Shown here: in pieces, positions 54,491 to 64,000 of the stretch
Numbering within the stretch: the first letter of the stretch is position 1
Layout of the letters: each line of letters opens with the position of its first letter
DNA from: Gigaspora margarita
Taxonomy: Eukaryota > Glomeromycota > Glomeromycetes > Diversisporales > Gigasporaceae
Length of the DNA stretch: 64,000 bases
Direction of reading: 5' to 3'
Assembly (NCBI GenBank): GCA_009809945.1
Contig: WTPW01000344.1
Coordinates: 1 to 64,000, forward strand
Position numbers and translations under genes: made by a program
Notes under the pieces: model-generated
Databases searched by the model: none
What the model was told of the DNA's origin: nothing
Seen by the model: the letters and a program-made list of their open reading frames with translations, nothing else

Positions 54491-54789
54491 TTATTAAAAA
54501 TTAATGCAGTTCTGTGACCCTTCTAGCAATTATTAAAGAATTTTTTTTTATTTTCTGTACAGATTTAATTTTCTGCAAAGATCTTTAACAATTAACAATT
54601 CAATAATCTGCCAAATTGTAAAAAATATAAAAAATAACAAAAAGCAAATAATAAAAAATTAATATGCTTGACTAAATATTAAAAGCTAACTAATTTTTTA
54701 TATATTAAAACAATATATTTGAATATTTATATATTTTAACAATTTAATTTATTACAAAATACAAAAAAAATTCAAATACAATACAAATT

Positions 54790-54978
54790 ACAATATAAAC
54801 TGATTCTAGCTATTGTGCCATATACCAACTATTATACCACATTCCAATATTGCGCTATGTCCCAACTATTATACTAAATCCTATACTAACTATTATGCTA
54901 CACCTATACTAACTATTGTGCTACTAATTATCATACTACATCCCATACTAACTATCTTGCTACATTCATTCTACTATT
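54790..54978. repeat. Degenerate ACTATTATACTACATCC tandem repeat
   Basis: Units of about 25-28 bp with CCAACTATTATACTACATCC variants are repeated with much divergence, and resume at about 55330-55640. The 61-codon plus frame at 54813 is translated repeat. Confidence 0.5.
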
Positions 54979-55290
54979 GTAGAACCCTAAACATCTAGTA
55001 TAGAAGTTATACTTGAAAGTTTTCAGCAAAAATATCTAAAATTTGAGAAGCAAAAAACAGTTTTTGGCAATTATCTTGGTGTCCAGTGGTCCAATTTGAA
55101 TGAACCTTTTTTTTAAAATCAAGCTCTCAGTGAGGTGCATCTAACAAAAAAAGTTTATTCAATTCTGATTACTGGATTAGAAGTTATTAAAGTAAATAGA
55201 TTTTGTTATTTTTAGCAAATTATGTCAAAATTGGCCAAAATCTAGGTATAACCTATATGAAAGATATCCAGGGTTCTACTATCATGCTAT
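54979..55290. mobile_element. Short TIR element, copy 2 (inverted)
   Basis: TAGAACCCTAAACATCTAGT at the left and GATATCCAGGGTTCTA at the right are inverted. The interior matches the element at 49605-49888 in reverse orientation (AATTATCTTGGTGTCCAGTG and TTAGAAGTTATTAAAGTAAA). Both copies are inserted in or near transposase B remnants. Confidence 0.68.
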
Positions 55291-57663
55291 ATTCCATAAT
55301 AAATATATTCATTCTAAAGAAAAAAAGCAGTTAGTACTATATTAAAAAAAGAAAAGAAAACTATCGTAAACTAGCTACTAACTATCAAGCTCTATATGTT
55401 CTAACTATTGTACTATATTATATACTACATTCATTTTATTATAAAAAAAATGTTATTACTGTAATAAAAAAAAATGCTATCATATACTAGCTCTAAGTAC
55501 ATCCTTTTCAACTCCAATTCATAATGATTACAATATTCGACACTATTTTTTCCACTTATGTTTCCCATCTCTGCAGATTTTTGATTTCTACTCAATTGTT
55601 CTAACTATCATGCTATGTTCTGTACTATGTTTATTCTAAAGAAAAAAAGAAACATTAGTACTGTAAAAAAAAGAATGAATGAAGAAATTAACTAAATCGA
55701 CCAATACCTTATATCAGAACACGAATACACACCAATAATAGCTCCAATAACAGCTCCAACAGATTTTTTATCTACATTCTTGGTATTCAATTTCAGCACT
55801 CTAATGAAGCATATGCTTAAAATAAAAGAAAGAAGTGAATAATAATAAATAAATAAACAAATAAAGCAAGAAATTAGAAACTTATTTTTAGTACAAGTTC
55901 TAGTATCTCCAGGCTCCAATAATGTTAACAACTTTTAAATATAACAAAAAAAAATTAGGAAAAAAATATTTATGCAGTATGATCACCCATCTGTGATTGG
56001 CTAATCATATTAGTTTAATACATATGATAAAAAAACTTAAATAAAAAAAGTAAAAATAATTTAAATAAAAAATAATTTAAAAAAATAATTTAAATAAATA
56101 AAAAAATAAGCACATATAAAAAAAATAAAAAAACTGTTAAAAAATAAAGAACAAAAAAAAATAAAATAAATAATAAATAAAATAATTTAAATAAAAAATA
56201 ATTTAAAAAAAAATTACTTAGATTCACAGGCTGTGAAATTCACATCTCTATTTCAAAAAAGTTTTATATTTAAGTTAAAGTTAGGGTTAGGGTTAGGGCT
56301 ATAAAAATAGCAAACTTTTATAGTAAAATTTAACATTGAATTTTTTTTCACATAAAAAGCAGTATTTTCATAAGCAAGATTTTGTGTTATAAGTAATTTT
56401 TTTGATTTTTTAATAAAAAACTTTGTTTTTTTATACAAAACAAATTTGCAGATCATGCTAATTCTGCAATTTTGATTGGCAGATGCAGTGCTGTAAATTT
56501 CATAGCCTGTTAAAATTAGCAATACTCTTTAAAAAAATAATTTAAATAAATAAAAAAAAATATTTAAAAAATTAAAAAAATCATATAAAATAATAAATAA
56601 AATAGGGAAAATGTTTTTAGTGTACTCATATAGCTGTGCACCTCTATGCATACATATAAATAACAGATAAGATTATCTATTTTTATTTGTTTTTTGTTTT
56701 AAATTTTTTTATGTTTTCATTTACTAATTTTTTTTTTCTTTTTTTTTCTTTTTTAGCTATTATCGCTGGTGTTATCATTGATATAATCATTGGTATCATC
56801 ATTGGTATCATTGCTAGTATTGCCTTAAGTGTTGTTGCTAGTATCATCATTAGTGCCGCTATTAGATTTTCTTATTGGTGATAGGTCCTGCACGTTTTTT
56901 TAGTAATGGTCTTGCATGTCATAGTTGGTGCTATTGCAAATGTCATCATTGGTGTTACTATTAGATTTTCTTCTTGTTGGGTGGTCTTGCATGTTTCTCC
57001 AGTGAGTGGTCTTGTACATTTCTTCAGTAGTAGTCTTGTACATTTCTTCGGTGATGGTCTTGCATGTTTTTTTTGTAGTAGTTTTGTATGTTGATTCAGT
57101 GGTGGTCTTGCACATTTCTTCGATGGTGATCTTGCACATTTCTTCAGTAGTGGTTTCTTTGGTAGTAGTCTTGCACTTTCTTTGGTGGTGGTCTTGCATG
57201 TTTCTTTAGTAGTAGGGGTTCCTATAGTTCTTTTTTTTCTTTGTTTTTCTTCTCGTTATTAATATTTCATACTGTGTTTGCTATCATTTGTGCTCACATT
57301 ATCTGTTGGTAACTTCAATTTGATAGTATTGTTATTTTTCTAGTGTATTATTGTATTTTGTTTTTTGTCGTTGCCTCGATATCATTTAGTATCATTAGAG
57401 TATATGAATTTGCTATAGATTTTGGTATATCATTAGTACTTGTGGATTTACTATGGCTTTTTTATTGTTGGTGCTTGTGATCTCATCTTGGCTTTAAGTC
57501 GTTAGAGCTAGTTATTGCATCAAAGTAAGAGTTAGCAAGAGTTAGTGTAGATTAGTATAGATTTTAGAGTAGGGTTAGGGAGTTTGGGTTAGGTTCACAT
57601 GTTCATCACTTTGTTCATATGTTTTTTTAGTTGTAGTGCAAATTATCATTTGTTGTATTCTTG

Positions 57664-57696
<33 letters not shown>

Positions 57697-57834
57697 ATAA
57701 TAAAAAATCTTTAAAATTCTTAAAATTTTTTTATAAAATTTGCAATTGCTGTTGATTGCCATTTATGAGCAATTGATCATGTGTTACATGATGGATTTTG
57801 ATTTGTCGATTATGGGAATGCACGACCATGTAGG
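55291..57834. other. Low-complexity, repeat-rich spacer
   Basis: It splits transposase B's central and N-terminal blocks. Contents: degenerate ACTATNNTACTA repeats (to 55640), AAATAAAATAATTT tracts (56030-56215 and 56525-56605), a TTAGGG-type run at 56280-56299, a GGTNTCATCATT repeat (56760-56870), a 27-bp minisatellite (56885-57215) and a T run (57662-57692). I see no gene. The 99-codon minus frame at 56900 (Thr/Glu/Lys repeats) and plus frames over it are translated minisatellite. Confidence 0.5.
56885..57215. repeat. 27-bp minisatellite GTGGTCTTGCACATTTCTTC
   Basis: Around eleven diverged units of 27 bp (GTGGTCTTGCACATTTCTTC followed by AGTAGTG). Because the length is a multiple of three, frames stay open on both strands. 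Confidence 0.8.
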
Positions 57835-58104
57835 CAGTGTTGTCACAGGACAGCTTTGGACAATAATTTAGACATTTTTGGACAATTTTGGACAATTAAA
57901 TAAAGTAAAATTACTTAAAATTTTATTAAGATAATCTATTTTAAATTTAACTGGAATATGTCCAGCACCTTAAAAAAGATATTGTTATATATTTTTTAGA
58001 TAGATATATTAATTATTAAAGCCTGAACAAGCTTTGGACGTTTGTACAATTTTGGATGTGGACAAGCCAAAAAAGGCTATAGACAGCTAAAATGTACAAT
58101 ACTG
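57835..58104. mobile_element. hAT-type MITE with GGACAAT repeats
   Basis: Flanks CATGTAGG (57827-57834) and CATGCAGG (58105-58112) are an 8-bp duplication with one mismatch. Termini are CAGTGTTGTCACAGGACAG and, inverted, CAGTATTGTACATTTTAG. The left terminus is very close to that of the larger hAT-like element at 17193-18791, and both have TTGGACAAT/TGGAC subrepeats, so the two are probably in one family. Confidence 0.75.
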
Positions 58105-59344
58105 CATGCAGGGGTATGAAATTCTTAAACCCAATAAAATAATTTAAATAAAAAATAATTTAAAAAAAAAATTTAAATAAATAAAAAAAAACATTAAAAA
58201 ATTAAAAAAAGCACATATAAAAAAAAATAAATAAAAAAATTAAGTAAATGAAAAAAAAGAAAATAAAATAATAAATAAAAAAAAGAAAAATAAAAAAATA
58301 AAATAAAATAAAAAAAAGAATTTATTATTTTGTGCACTGTGTACAGCTGCACACCCCATAAAAACAAATACAAACAATAATTAGGACAACTGTGCACCCT
58401 ATAGTAACAAATACAAACAATAATTAGGGTTAGGGTTAGAGTTGAGTTGGGGTTGGTTAGAAATAGGATTAGAATTAAATTTAAAATTTAAAGGAAACAT
58501 CGTGAGAGGAGCATTTTTTGTTAAAAGTGCATTAGGGGTTACTATAGTAAAATTTTGAGATTGCAATAGGAGTTATTCTAGTAAAATTTTAAAAACATAT
58601 AGGGGTGCACAACTGTGCATGTGCACATCTTAAATAAACTCTAAAAAAAAAATAAATAATTTAAAAAATAAAAAAATTAAAAAAAAATTTAAAATAAAAT
58701 TAAAAAAAATAAATTAAATAAAAAAAAGCGTCAAAAAAATTTAAAAAAACCCTCTGATTAAAATAATAAAAAAAATTTTAAATATACAATTAAAAAAAAA
58801 GTGTATGCACATGCATATATGCAATATGGTAGGAATAAAAGTAAATTCCAGTTATTCCTTATTATGAGAATAACTGGAAATTTACTTTTTATTTCCACTA
58901 TCATTTTTCTATTGTTATTTTAAAAAATAAAAAAATGATAAAATTAAAAAAAATAAAAAAATAAAAAAAGAACTGTGTTTTTTTTTACTTTATTTATTAT
59001 TTTGGTTTTGTTTATTGATTTTCTCCTTGTTTAGTTATAATTTTGGAGATTATCACAGATTATAATAGGTAGCACCTATTATAATCTGTGAAGATTAAAC
59101 TTTTTAAATATTTGCACAGATTTTTGGCAAAATATCTGTGAAGAACTGCAAAAATCTAAATGTTGAGGATTTTTGCAATTTTTTAAACAAGATTCTGTAC
59201 TTATTTGATAAATTTGAAGATTACTACATATTAGTTATGTTTTTATTTTCCTAATGAATGCCTTCTAAAATAATAATTAAATTTATAAATATTAATATAT
59301 TTTAAAATAAATTTACTTTAAATCAAATAAAATAAATATCTTCT
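58105..59344. other. AT-rich spacer with GTGCAC repeat and hairpins
   Basis: It holds A/T-only tracts (58140-58320 and 58630-58800), the second copy of the GTGCAC core repeat (about 58330-58632, with TTAGGGTTAGGGTTAGAG at 58422-58441), a hairpin at about 58829-58900 (TAAATTCCAGTTATTC and GAATAACTGGAAATTTA) and a perfect hairpin at 59054-59090. No gene. Confidence 0.5.
59054..59090. repeat. Perfect 17-bp stem hairpin with AGC loop
   Basis: CACAGATTATAATAGGT, AGC, ACCTATTATAATCTGTG: a perfect inverted repeat with a three-base spacer. Similar GATTATCACAGATTTT words lie near 59050 and 59115. Function unknown; it could be cruciform-forming. Confidence 0.75.
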
Positions 59345-61122
59345 AATAATTTTAGCTCATTAATTACAGGGCATAAAAAACTATTAAATTCTTTTAGCTA
59401 ATTTGGTTCTGGAATTACTGCTGTTACTAATAAAATTTTTTTTACACAGATTTCTGGTGATAAATTATTATTTATTACCATTAAACCCCAACAATCCTCT
59501 CTTTTTTGCTTAAATAGCTGAAATCTATTACAAGAGCTATTAATAATATATCCTTTTCATCAGATAACAATCCTTCTTCAATTAATTCTTTATATAATTT
59601 CCCATCATAAATATCACTAATTTTTTGTAAATTCAAAATATAATTAGCATGATATTTAAGCTCTCTAGCACTTATTGGATCTGTATTTTGCATTTGCAAT
59701 AAGAAATTAAAGAAAAATAAAAAGCAGATTTTTGTGATTTTTCTAAACTATTATACCATTTTCACTACAAATTGCACATACAGTTTTTTCAATCATATCA
59801 TCAATAAAAGCATGACAAGAATTAATACAAATATCAATACTAATATATTTTAAATTAACCAAACTTAATAATTTTTTTTTAGCTAAGTGTAAACTAATAT
59901 TAGAACACTTAAAAATTTTTAAAACTTTAGCGTAAATTTCATTTGAAACTGATGCATTTTGAACTTTTAAATGAAGAAATTGAATAGTTTTAATTATATT
60001 AGGCTCTAAATAATATGAATCTAAAAAATACAAATTAGTTAATTAATATAAACTTTAAAATAAATAAGTATTACATATAAATCTATAAGAAATTTTTATT
60101 ATACTAAATTTAATTTTCAAAAAATTGTAATTGTACTATATTATTAAAATATATATACAACTAATATTTTAATTTTTTCTAATTTTATTATAATTTGCAG
60201 CAAATAATACTCTAAGTTTCTTACATTTTTAGACCTTAAAAATTGAATAGTACCCCCTCTAGAATCATTAATTGACTATTTAATTTGATTAAATTGATAC
60301 TATAGTAATAGTATATAGGTATTTTAACAAGAAGATGCTATTTGCTCCAAATTATAGCAGTATATTAAAGATAGTTTCTAATAAAAATTATATCTATCAC
60401 AATACTTTAGTCATTAAATTCAGCATAATAAAAATTTTTTAATTTTATTTAAAAGTTTTGATTACCTAAAAAAATTCTAACCTTCATTGGTTTCTAAAAG
60501 TATATCATTTGAGTATTCTTCTATTTTGAAGTTTTGATATAAATTGTCAATATTATCTTGACTATTAAATTAATCTACTGAATTATTATCATTGGTATAA
60601 ATTGATAAATTTTGACTTAAATTTGGACTTAATTGTATTGTCTCGATAAAGTCATTAGATTCTTTAAATAAATATTAGTTAGTTTAGTTAAATTAGACAA
60701 AATATTGATTATATATATAGAATTTAATTATTCATATTGATAATCATAATTTTCTTTATTATTAAATTCATTTTCTTCAATATTCATTAAATTTAAATTG
60801 CTACTATAATTTTTCTCATTAAATTTATTTTCTTCAATATCTGTTAAATTTAAATTGCTATTATTAATTTTATTTAAAATTTTAATAATTATTTAATATT
60901 ACAAAAAATTAATTCTGTTATAATTTAAAAATATATCTCTTTTTTTTTTTTTAAATGCCATGTATTAAAATTAATATAACTATTATCAATTTGTTCTTCA
61001 AGTTGTTGAATCCATAAAAATGCCTATTGATGATTTAAGGCTGCTTTTTTGGTCATAGAAACTTCATGAGGATTTTTCTGAAGACATCAAGAACAAATAC
61101 ACATAGTAGTTTCATTATTCAT
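59345..61122 (-). pseudogene. tnp2-like transposase B, N-terminal block
   Basis: The ATG at 61120-61122 starts MNNETTMCICS, a stop, then CLQKNPHEVSMTKKAALNH, a Cys-x-Cys-x2-Cys pattern like the N-terminal zinc-binding motif of fungal tnp2-type proteins (compare CFCSMCNG near 10325). An Asn/Asp/Glu-rich linker follows (60500-60890). Then come FLHLKVQNASVSNEIYAKVL, ISIDICINSCHAFID and ICSENG (59743-60033), SARELKYHANYILNLQKI, IYDGKLYKELIEEGLLSDEK (59481-59699), and finally CWGLMVINNNLSPEI, VTAVIPEPN and LKEFNSFLCPVINELK (about 59350-59480). The last part corresponds to the PGP-x-x-P region of the Transposase_21 core. Frame breaks and stops are frequent. Blocks at 54490-53755 and 49991-48647 continue it in order. 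Confidence 0.68.
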
Positions 61123-61622
61123 TTTTGAAATTATTATAATAATATGTATCTATAAAGTAAATTAAATTATTTAATTTCTTTTTGTTTATAGAATACTAAG
61201 TAATTCTTATAATAAGAAAGGGCTAGAGACAAAAAAATTGTAAATGCTAAATAACCTTATCCTAAGATAAGATATCAAATAATCTACATATAATGTTGAT
61301 AGTAATGTTTTGAAAACAGGTATTTATCTAACAAATTTTTGTTTTTTTTTTGTTTATTCTATTACATCTTTATTGAAAAAAAGCTTACATATACTTGTTA
61401 TTTAATGGATATCAGTAAATATGGTGTATTTCACAGAATAATAGTAAAATCATATGGCCTTTGGGCATATTATTTACTATTATTCTGTGAATACACTGTG
61501 TTTACTGATCTTTATAAAATAACTAGTTTATCCCATATATATTCCTATTCTAAAAATAAACTACCTTTTGTTTTAACCAAAAAATCTAAAAACTTGTTTT
61601 ATCCAAAAATAAGCTACCCCAA
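61123..61622. other. Gene-free stretch with a long hairpin
   Basis: A 108-base inverted repeat lies at about 61406-61513 (TATTTCACAGAATAATAGTA and TACTATTATTCTGTGAATA, with CAGTAAATATGG/TGTTTACTGAT outside). The 96-codon plus frame at 61339 covers it and is not protein-like. This region would be the 5' flank of transposase B. Confidence 0.4.
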
Positions 61623-61977
61623 TCAATAATAGTTACTACATAGTAAAGTCCAATTTTTCTATGCAAATTGGTTATAATCACTTAAGTAAACTTGTCCAGA
61701 AGATTAAAATACATATGTTATAAAATTTTCATACAAATTAGAGAACTTTTTATTATTTGAGTTTTAATTTTTACATTCATCGAAAAATTAAAAATTTTTT
61801 AAAAAATATATACGCTAAACGTAAAAATTATAGGTTAAATAAAAAAGTTCTTCGATTTGTATGAAAATTTCGAAAAATATGCATTTTTATATTATGCACA
61901 TATTTACTTAAGCGCATATAATCGATTTACATAGTAAAATTTGGACTTTGTTATATAGCGATTATTTGCGATCGCTA
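61623..61977. mobile_element. Foldback element with ACATAGTAAAGTCCAA ends, copy 1
   Basis: CTACATAGTAAAGTCCAATT, with CACTTAAGTAAACTTGTCC further in, is complemented by the right arm (TTTACTTAAGCGCATATAAT and TTTGGACTTTGTTATATAGC). Central words TACAAATTAGAGAACTTTTT and AAAGTTCTTCGATTTGTAT pair too. The ACTTAAGTAAACTTGT motif relates it to the satellite at 830-3975. Confidence 0.65.
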
Positions 61978-62189
61978 ATAAGCTTTTTGTACAGATATTT
62001 TTTAAAAAAAATTCTCATGCATATAATCTTGTGCAGACAAGTTTTTTGTGGGAAAAAAACAAAAAAATAAAAAAATAAATAAATAAAAATAAAAAAAGTG
62101 ATATGTATACCATATGTTTCCAAAATAAGCTACCTTTTTTGGACATTTTTTGGACACAAAAAATCTGGGGCAGATTTTTGGTCAATTGC

Positions 62190-62536
62190 AAATAGTCATT
62201 ACATAGTAAAGTCCAAATTCTACTATGTAAATTGACTATTATCGCTTAAGTAAACTTATTTAGAAGTTAAAAATACATATATGCTAAAATTTTCATCAAT
62301 ATTGAGCACTTTTTATTATTAAACTTCTAATTTTTAAGTTCAACGAATATATTTTTGTAATAAAATTTTAATTTTACTGTTGAACGTAAAAATTAAAAGT
62401 CAATAATACAAAGTTCTCAGATTTTGATGAAATTTTTAGGATATCCGCATTTTGATCTTCTGAACAAGTTTACTTAAGCGAATTTAATCGATTTGAATAG
62501 TAAACTTATGACTTTACTATGTAGCGACTATTATTG
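62190..62536. mobile_element. Foldback element, copy 2
   Basis: Same architecture as the copy at 61623-61977: ATTACATAGTAAAGTCCAAA at the left, ATGACTTTACTATGTAGC at the right, ATTTTCATCAATATTGAGCA paired with a diverged complement in the middle. The two copies differ at many positions, so the family is old. No frame. Confidence 0.65.
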
Positions 62537-62934
62537 ATCATGGGTAACTTATTTTTGGATCAAAGGCGTTTTTACATTTTTGGATTTAAACAAAAGGCTA
62601 GTATGTAGTTTATTTTTGGAAATATACAGTATAGTATTGTTATACAAAATAAAAATCTAACTTGTTATAAAAGATATCTTTGTTATACAAATAAACATCT
62701 AACTTTTTGAAAAATTACCTGTTGGTTATACAAATTTAAACATATAACATATTAAAAAATTATATAGTAAGTCTATACAAAGTGGATCTCAGTATTATAT
62801 ATATTCTTCAGGGTCCTAGCAGAGCAGGGCTAAAAATATAAGCTCCTAGATTACATGAGTAGGGCTTGGATATTGCTACTACCTGGCCCATGAACCCTAG
62901 AGTAGCCCTTTAATACATTGCCTTGTGTTCTGAC

Positions 62935-63616
62935 TCAGATTAGATGACCTGTATCCCTTAGATTGTAGTAGGACACAGGCAAATTTGCCTGTGTTTTTGC
63001 ACTTTTTTTGCTCTGTTTTACTTTTTTTAAATATCAAGATAATTAAATAAAACTTTGTACAATTATATTTGAAAATAAGGATTACTTTTTTGCAAAATTA
63101 GTTTTTATATTGTAAGAAAAAAATTTTAAATCATATATAAGCTAAAAATAGATATTTTTAAGAAAAAAATTTTTTAAAAAATTTTATCACAATTTCTCTG
63201 TAATCTTATTTAGTTTTAGTTTTAAAGCTATAGTTCTTAAGACAATATTGTAGTTTATATAAATGATAATAACTTTTATTATTGCAACTTTAATGATTTA
63301 TTTGTAAAAATCAAGACTTGTATTAGAAGTAAAAGTTTTTTTTATAGACGGGAACATATAAAATTTAAGAAAATCTAAAGAAAAATTTTAATAGTAAAAA
63401 TGCTAATACAAGAACTTTAAACTTTGATTATACTAAGTTTTCTAATAATTTTAAAAAATTTTTATAACAAAGTTACTAAAACAAAACTCAGAGTATTTTT
63501 TACTTAGAAAAGGTATAGCTAAAATCAATATTTAAAATTTTATTAAAATTTTATTAAAATTTTTAAAATACGCAGGCAAATTTGCCTTGTTACAATCTAA
63601 GGGATAGGTCATCTGA
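62935..63616. mobile_element. TIR element, termini TCAGATTAGATGACC
   Basis: The left arm TCAGATTAGATGACCTGTAT, then CCCTTAGATTGTA and CAGGCAAATTTGCCTG, is matched on the right by CAGGCAAATTTGCCTTG, TACAATCTAAGGG, then ATAGGTCATCTGA. The interior of about 560 bp has no open frame. The CAGGCAAATTTGCCTG part is itself palindromic. Confidence 0.65.
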
Positions 63617-64000
63617 CTCAACAGATCACAGATCAGAAAATGTTATAACCCCAGGTCAAACAGGTCAAAATTAGTGATAATCTAAAATATAATAATAATA
63701 ATAATAAAAATAAATAAAAATAAAAAAATAAAAAAAAAATAAGCTTGTTTGATACATAATCTGCTATAAGCTGTAATATGTATTGTATAAAATAAAAAAA
63801 ACTTAAAAAAAATTTATTGATATTAAAAGTGCATTATGCATATGGCAACAGTAGAAAAGGAGGACTCTGTAGTACTTATATTCATAAATCCTTACATATA
63901 TTCAGATATTTATAAGTTATTTATTAATATATTCAAATATATTTTTGAATATTCATAAATATTATAAATATCATAAATATTATGAATATTCATAAATATT
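63617..64000. other. AT-rich end of the window
   Basis: AATAATAAT and AAATAAAA tracts (63690-63740), then from about 63890 a run of ATTCATAAATATTATAAATA words with many AATATT palindromes that is cut by the window end. No gene. Confidence 0.4.

Noticed and set aside
56280-56299. True telomere
   Set aside because: Only about three TTAGGG units in the interior of low-complexity DNA, with sequence continuing on both sides.
56900-57209. Thr/Lys/Glu repeat protein and Val/Ser-rich plus frames
   Set aside because: Open on both strands because the minisatellite unit is 27 bp; no unique coding sequence.

Overview
The window is very AT-rich eukaryotic DNA that is mostly transposable elements and simple repeats, with only two genes I regard as host genes. 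Short GT-AG introns, fungal-type tnp2 transposases, three N positions (6936, 10641-10642, 14495) and dense nested repeats suggest a draft assembly of an expanded early-diverging fungal genome. An arbuscular mycorrhizal fungus (Glomeromycotina) is my best guess; this is inference, not proof. I saw no rRNA gene, tRNA gene or CRISPR array.

Layout. 1-5330: foldback repeats, an array of palindromic satellite units (about 830-3970) and a retroposed, polyadenylated insert at 1060-1929. 5334-16703: a decayed CACTA/EnSpm-type transposon with terminal inverted repeats and a TTA duplication, holding a broken tnp2 transposase (minus strand) and a broken second gene (plus strand), and itself carrying younger insertions. 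17193-18791: a non-autonomous hAT-like element with a perfect 8-bp target duplication. 20372-22735: a MULE transposase pseudogene. 24263-24733: a TTAA-flanked element. 25335-27695: a host gene of about nine exons for a two-helix membrane protein. 29862-35735: a pogo/Tigger-type transposon with TA duplication, a broken transposase whose C-terminus keeps a PCNA-binding-like motif, and a nested hAT MITE. 36000-43500: MITEs, hairpins and minisatellites.

43578-45364: the most interesting locus. It is an intact two-exon gene for a protein of about 565 residues with eight tandem 31-residue repeats that closely resemble the microtubule-binding repeats of animal tau/MAP2/MAP4. It lies in codon usage and intron context typical of the window, so it looks native.

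45400-64000: hAT-like MITEs, a 45-bp satellite in both orientations (47755-48385 and 50130-53470), and three separated blocks (61122-59345, 54490-53755, 49991-48647, all minus) that read in order as one second tnp2-like transposase, pulled apart by satellites, MITEs and low-complexity DNA. The last 3 kb hold more foldback elements.

The two host genes show no sign of acting together. The transposons form a layered record: pogo carries hAT, hairpin and 5-bp-TSD MITEs; CACTA carries MULE-like, mariner-like and foldback MITEs; the satellite carries a TTAA MITE. Several insertions have identifiable empty sites, so relative ages can be read directly.
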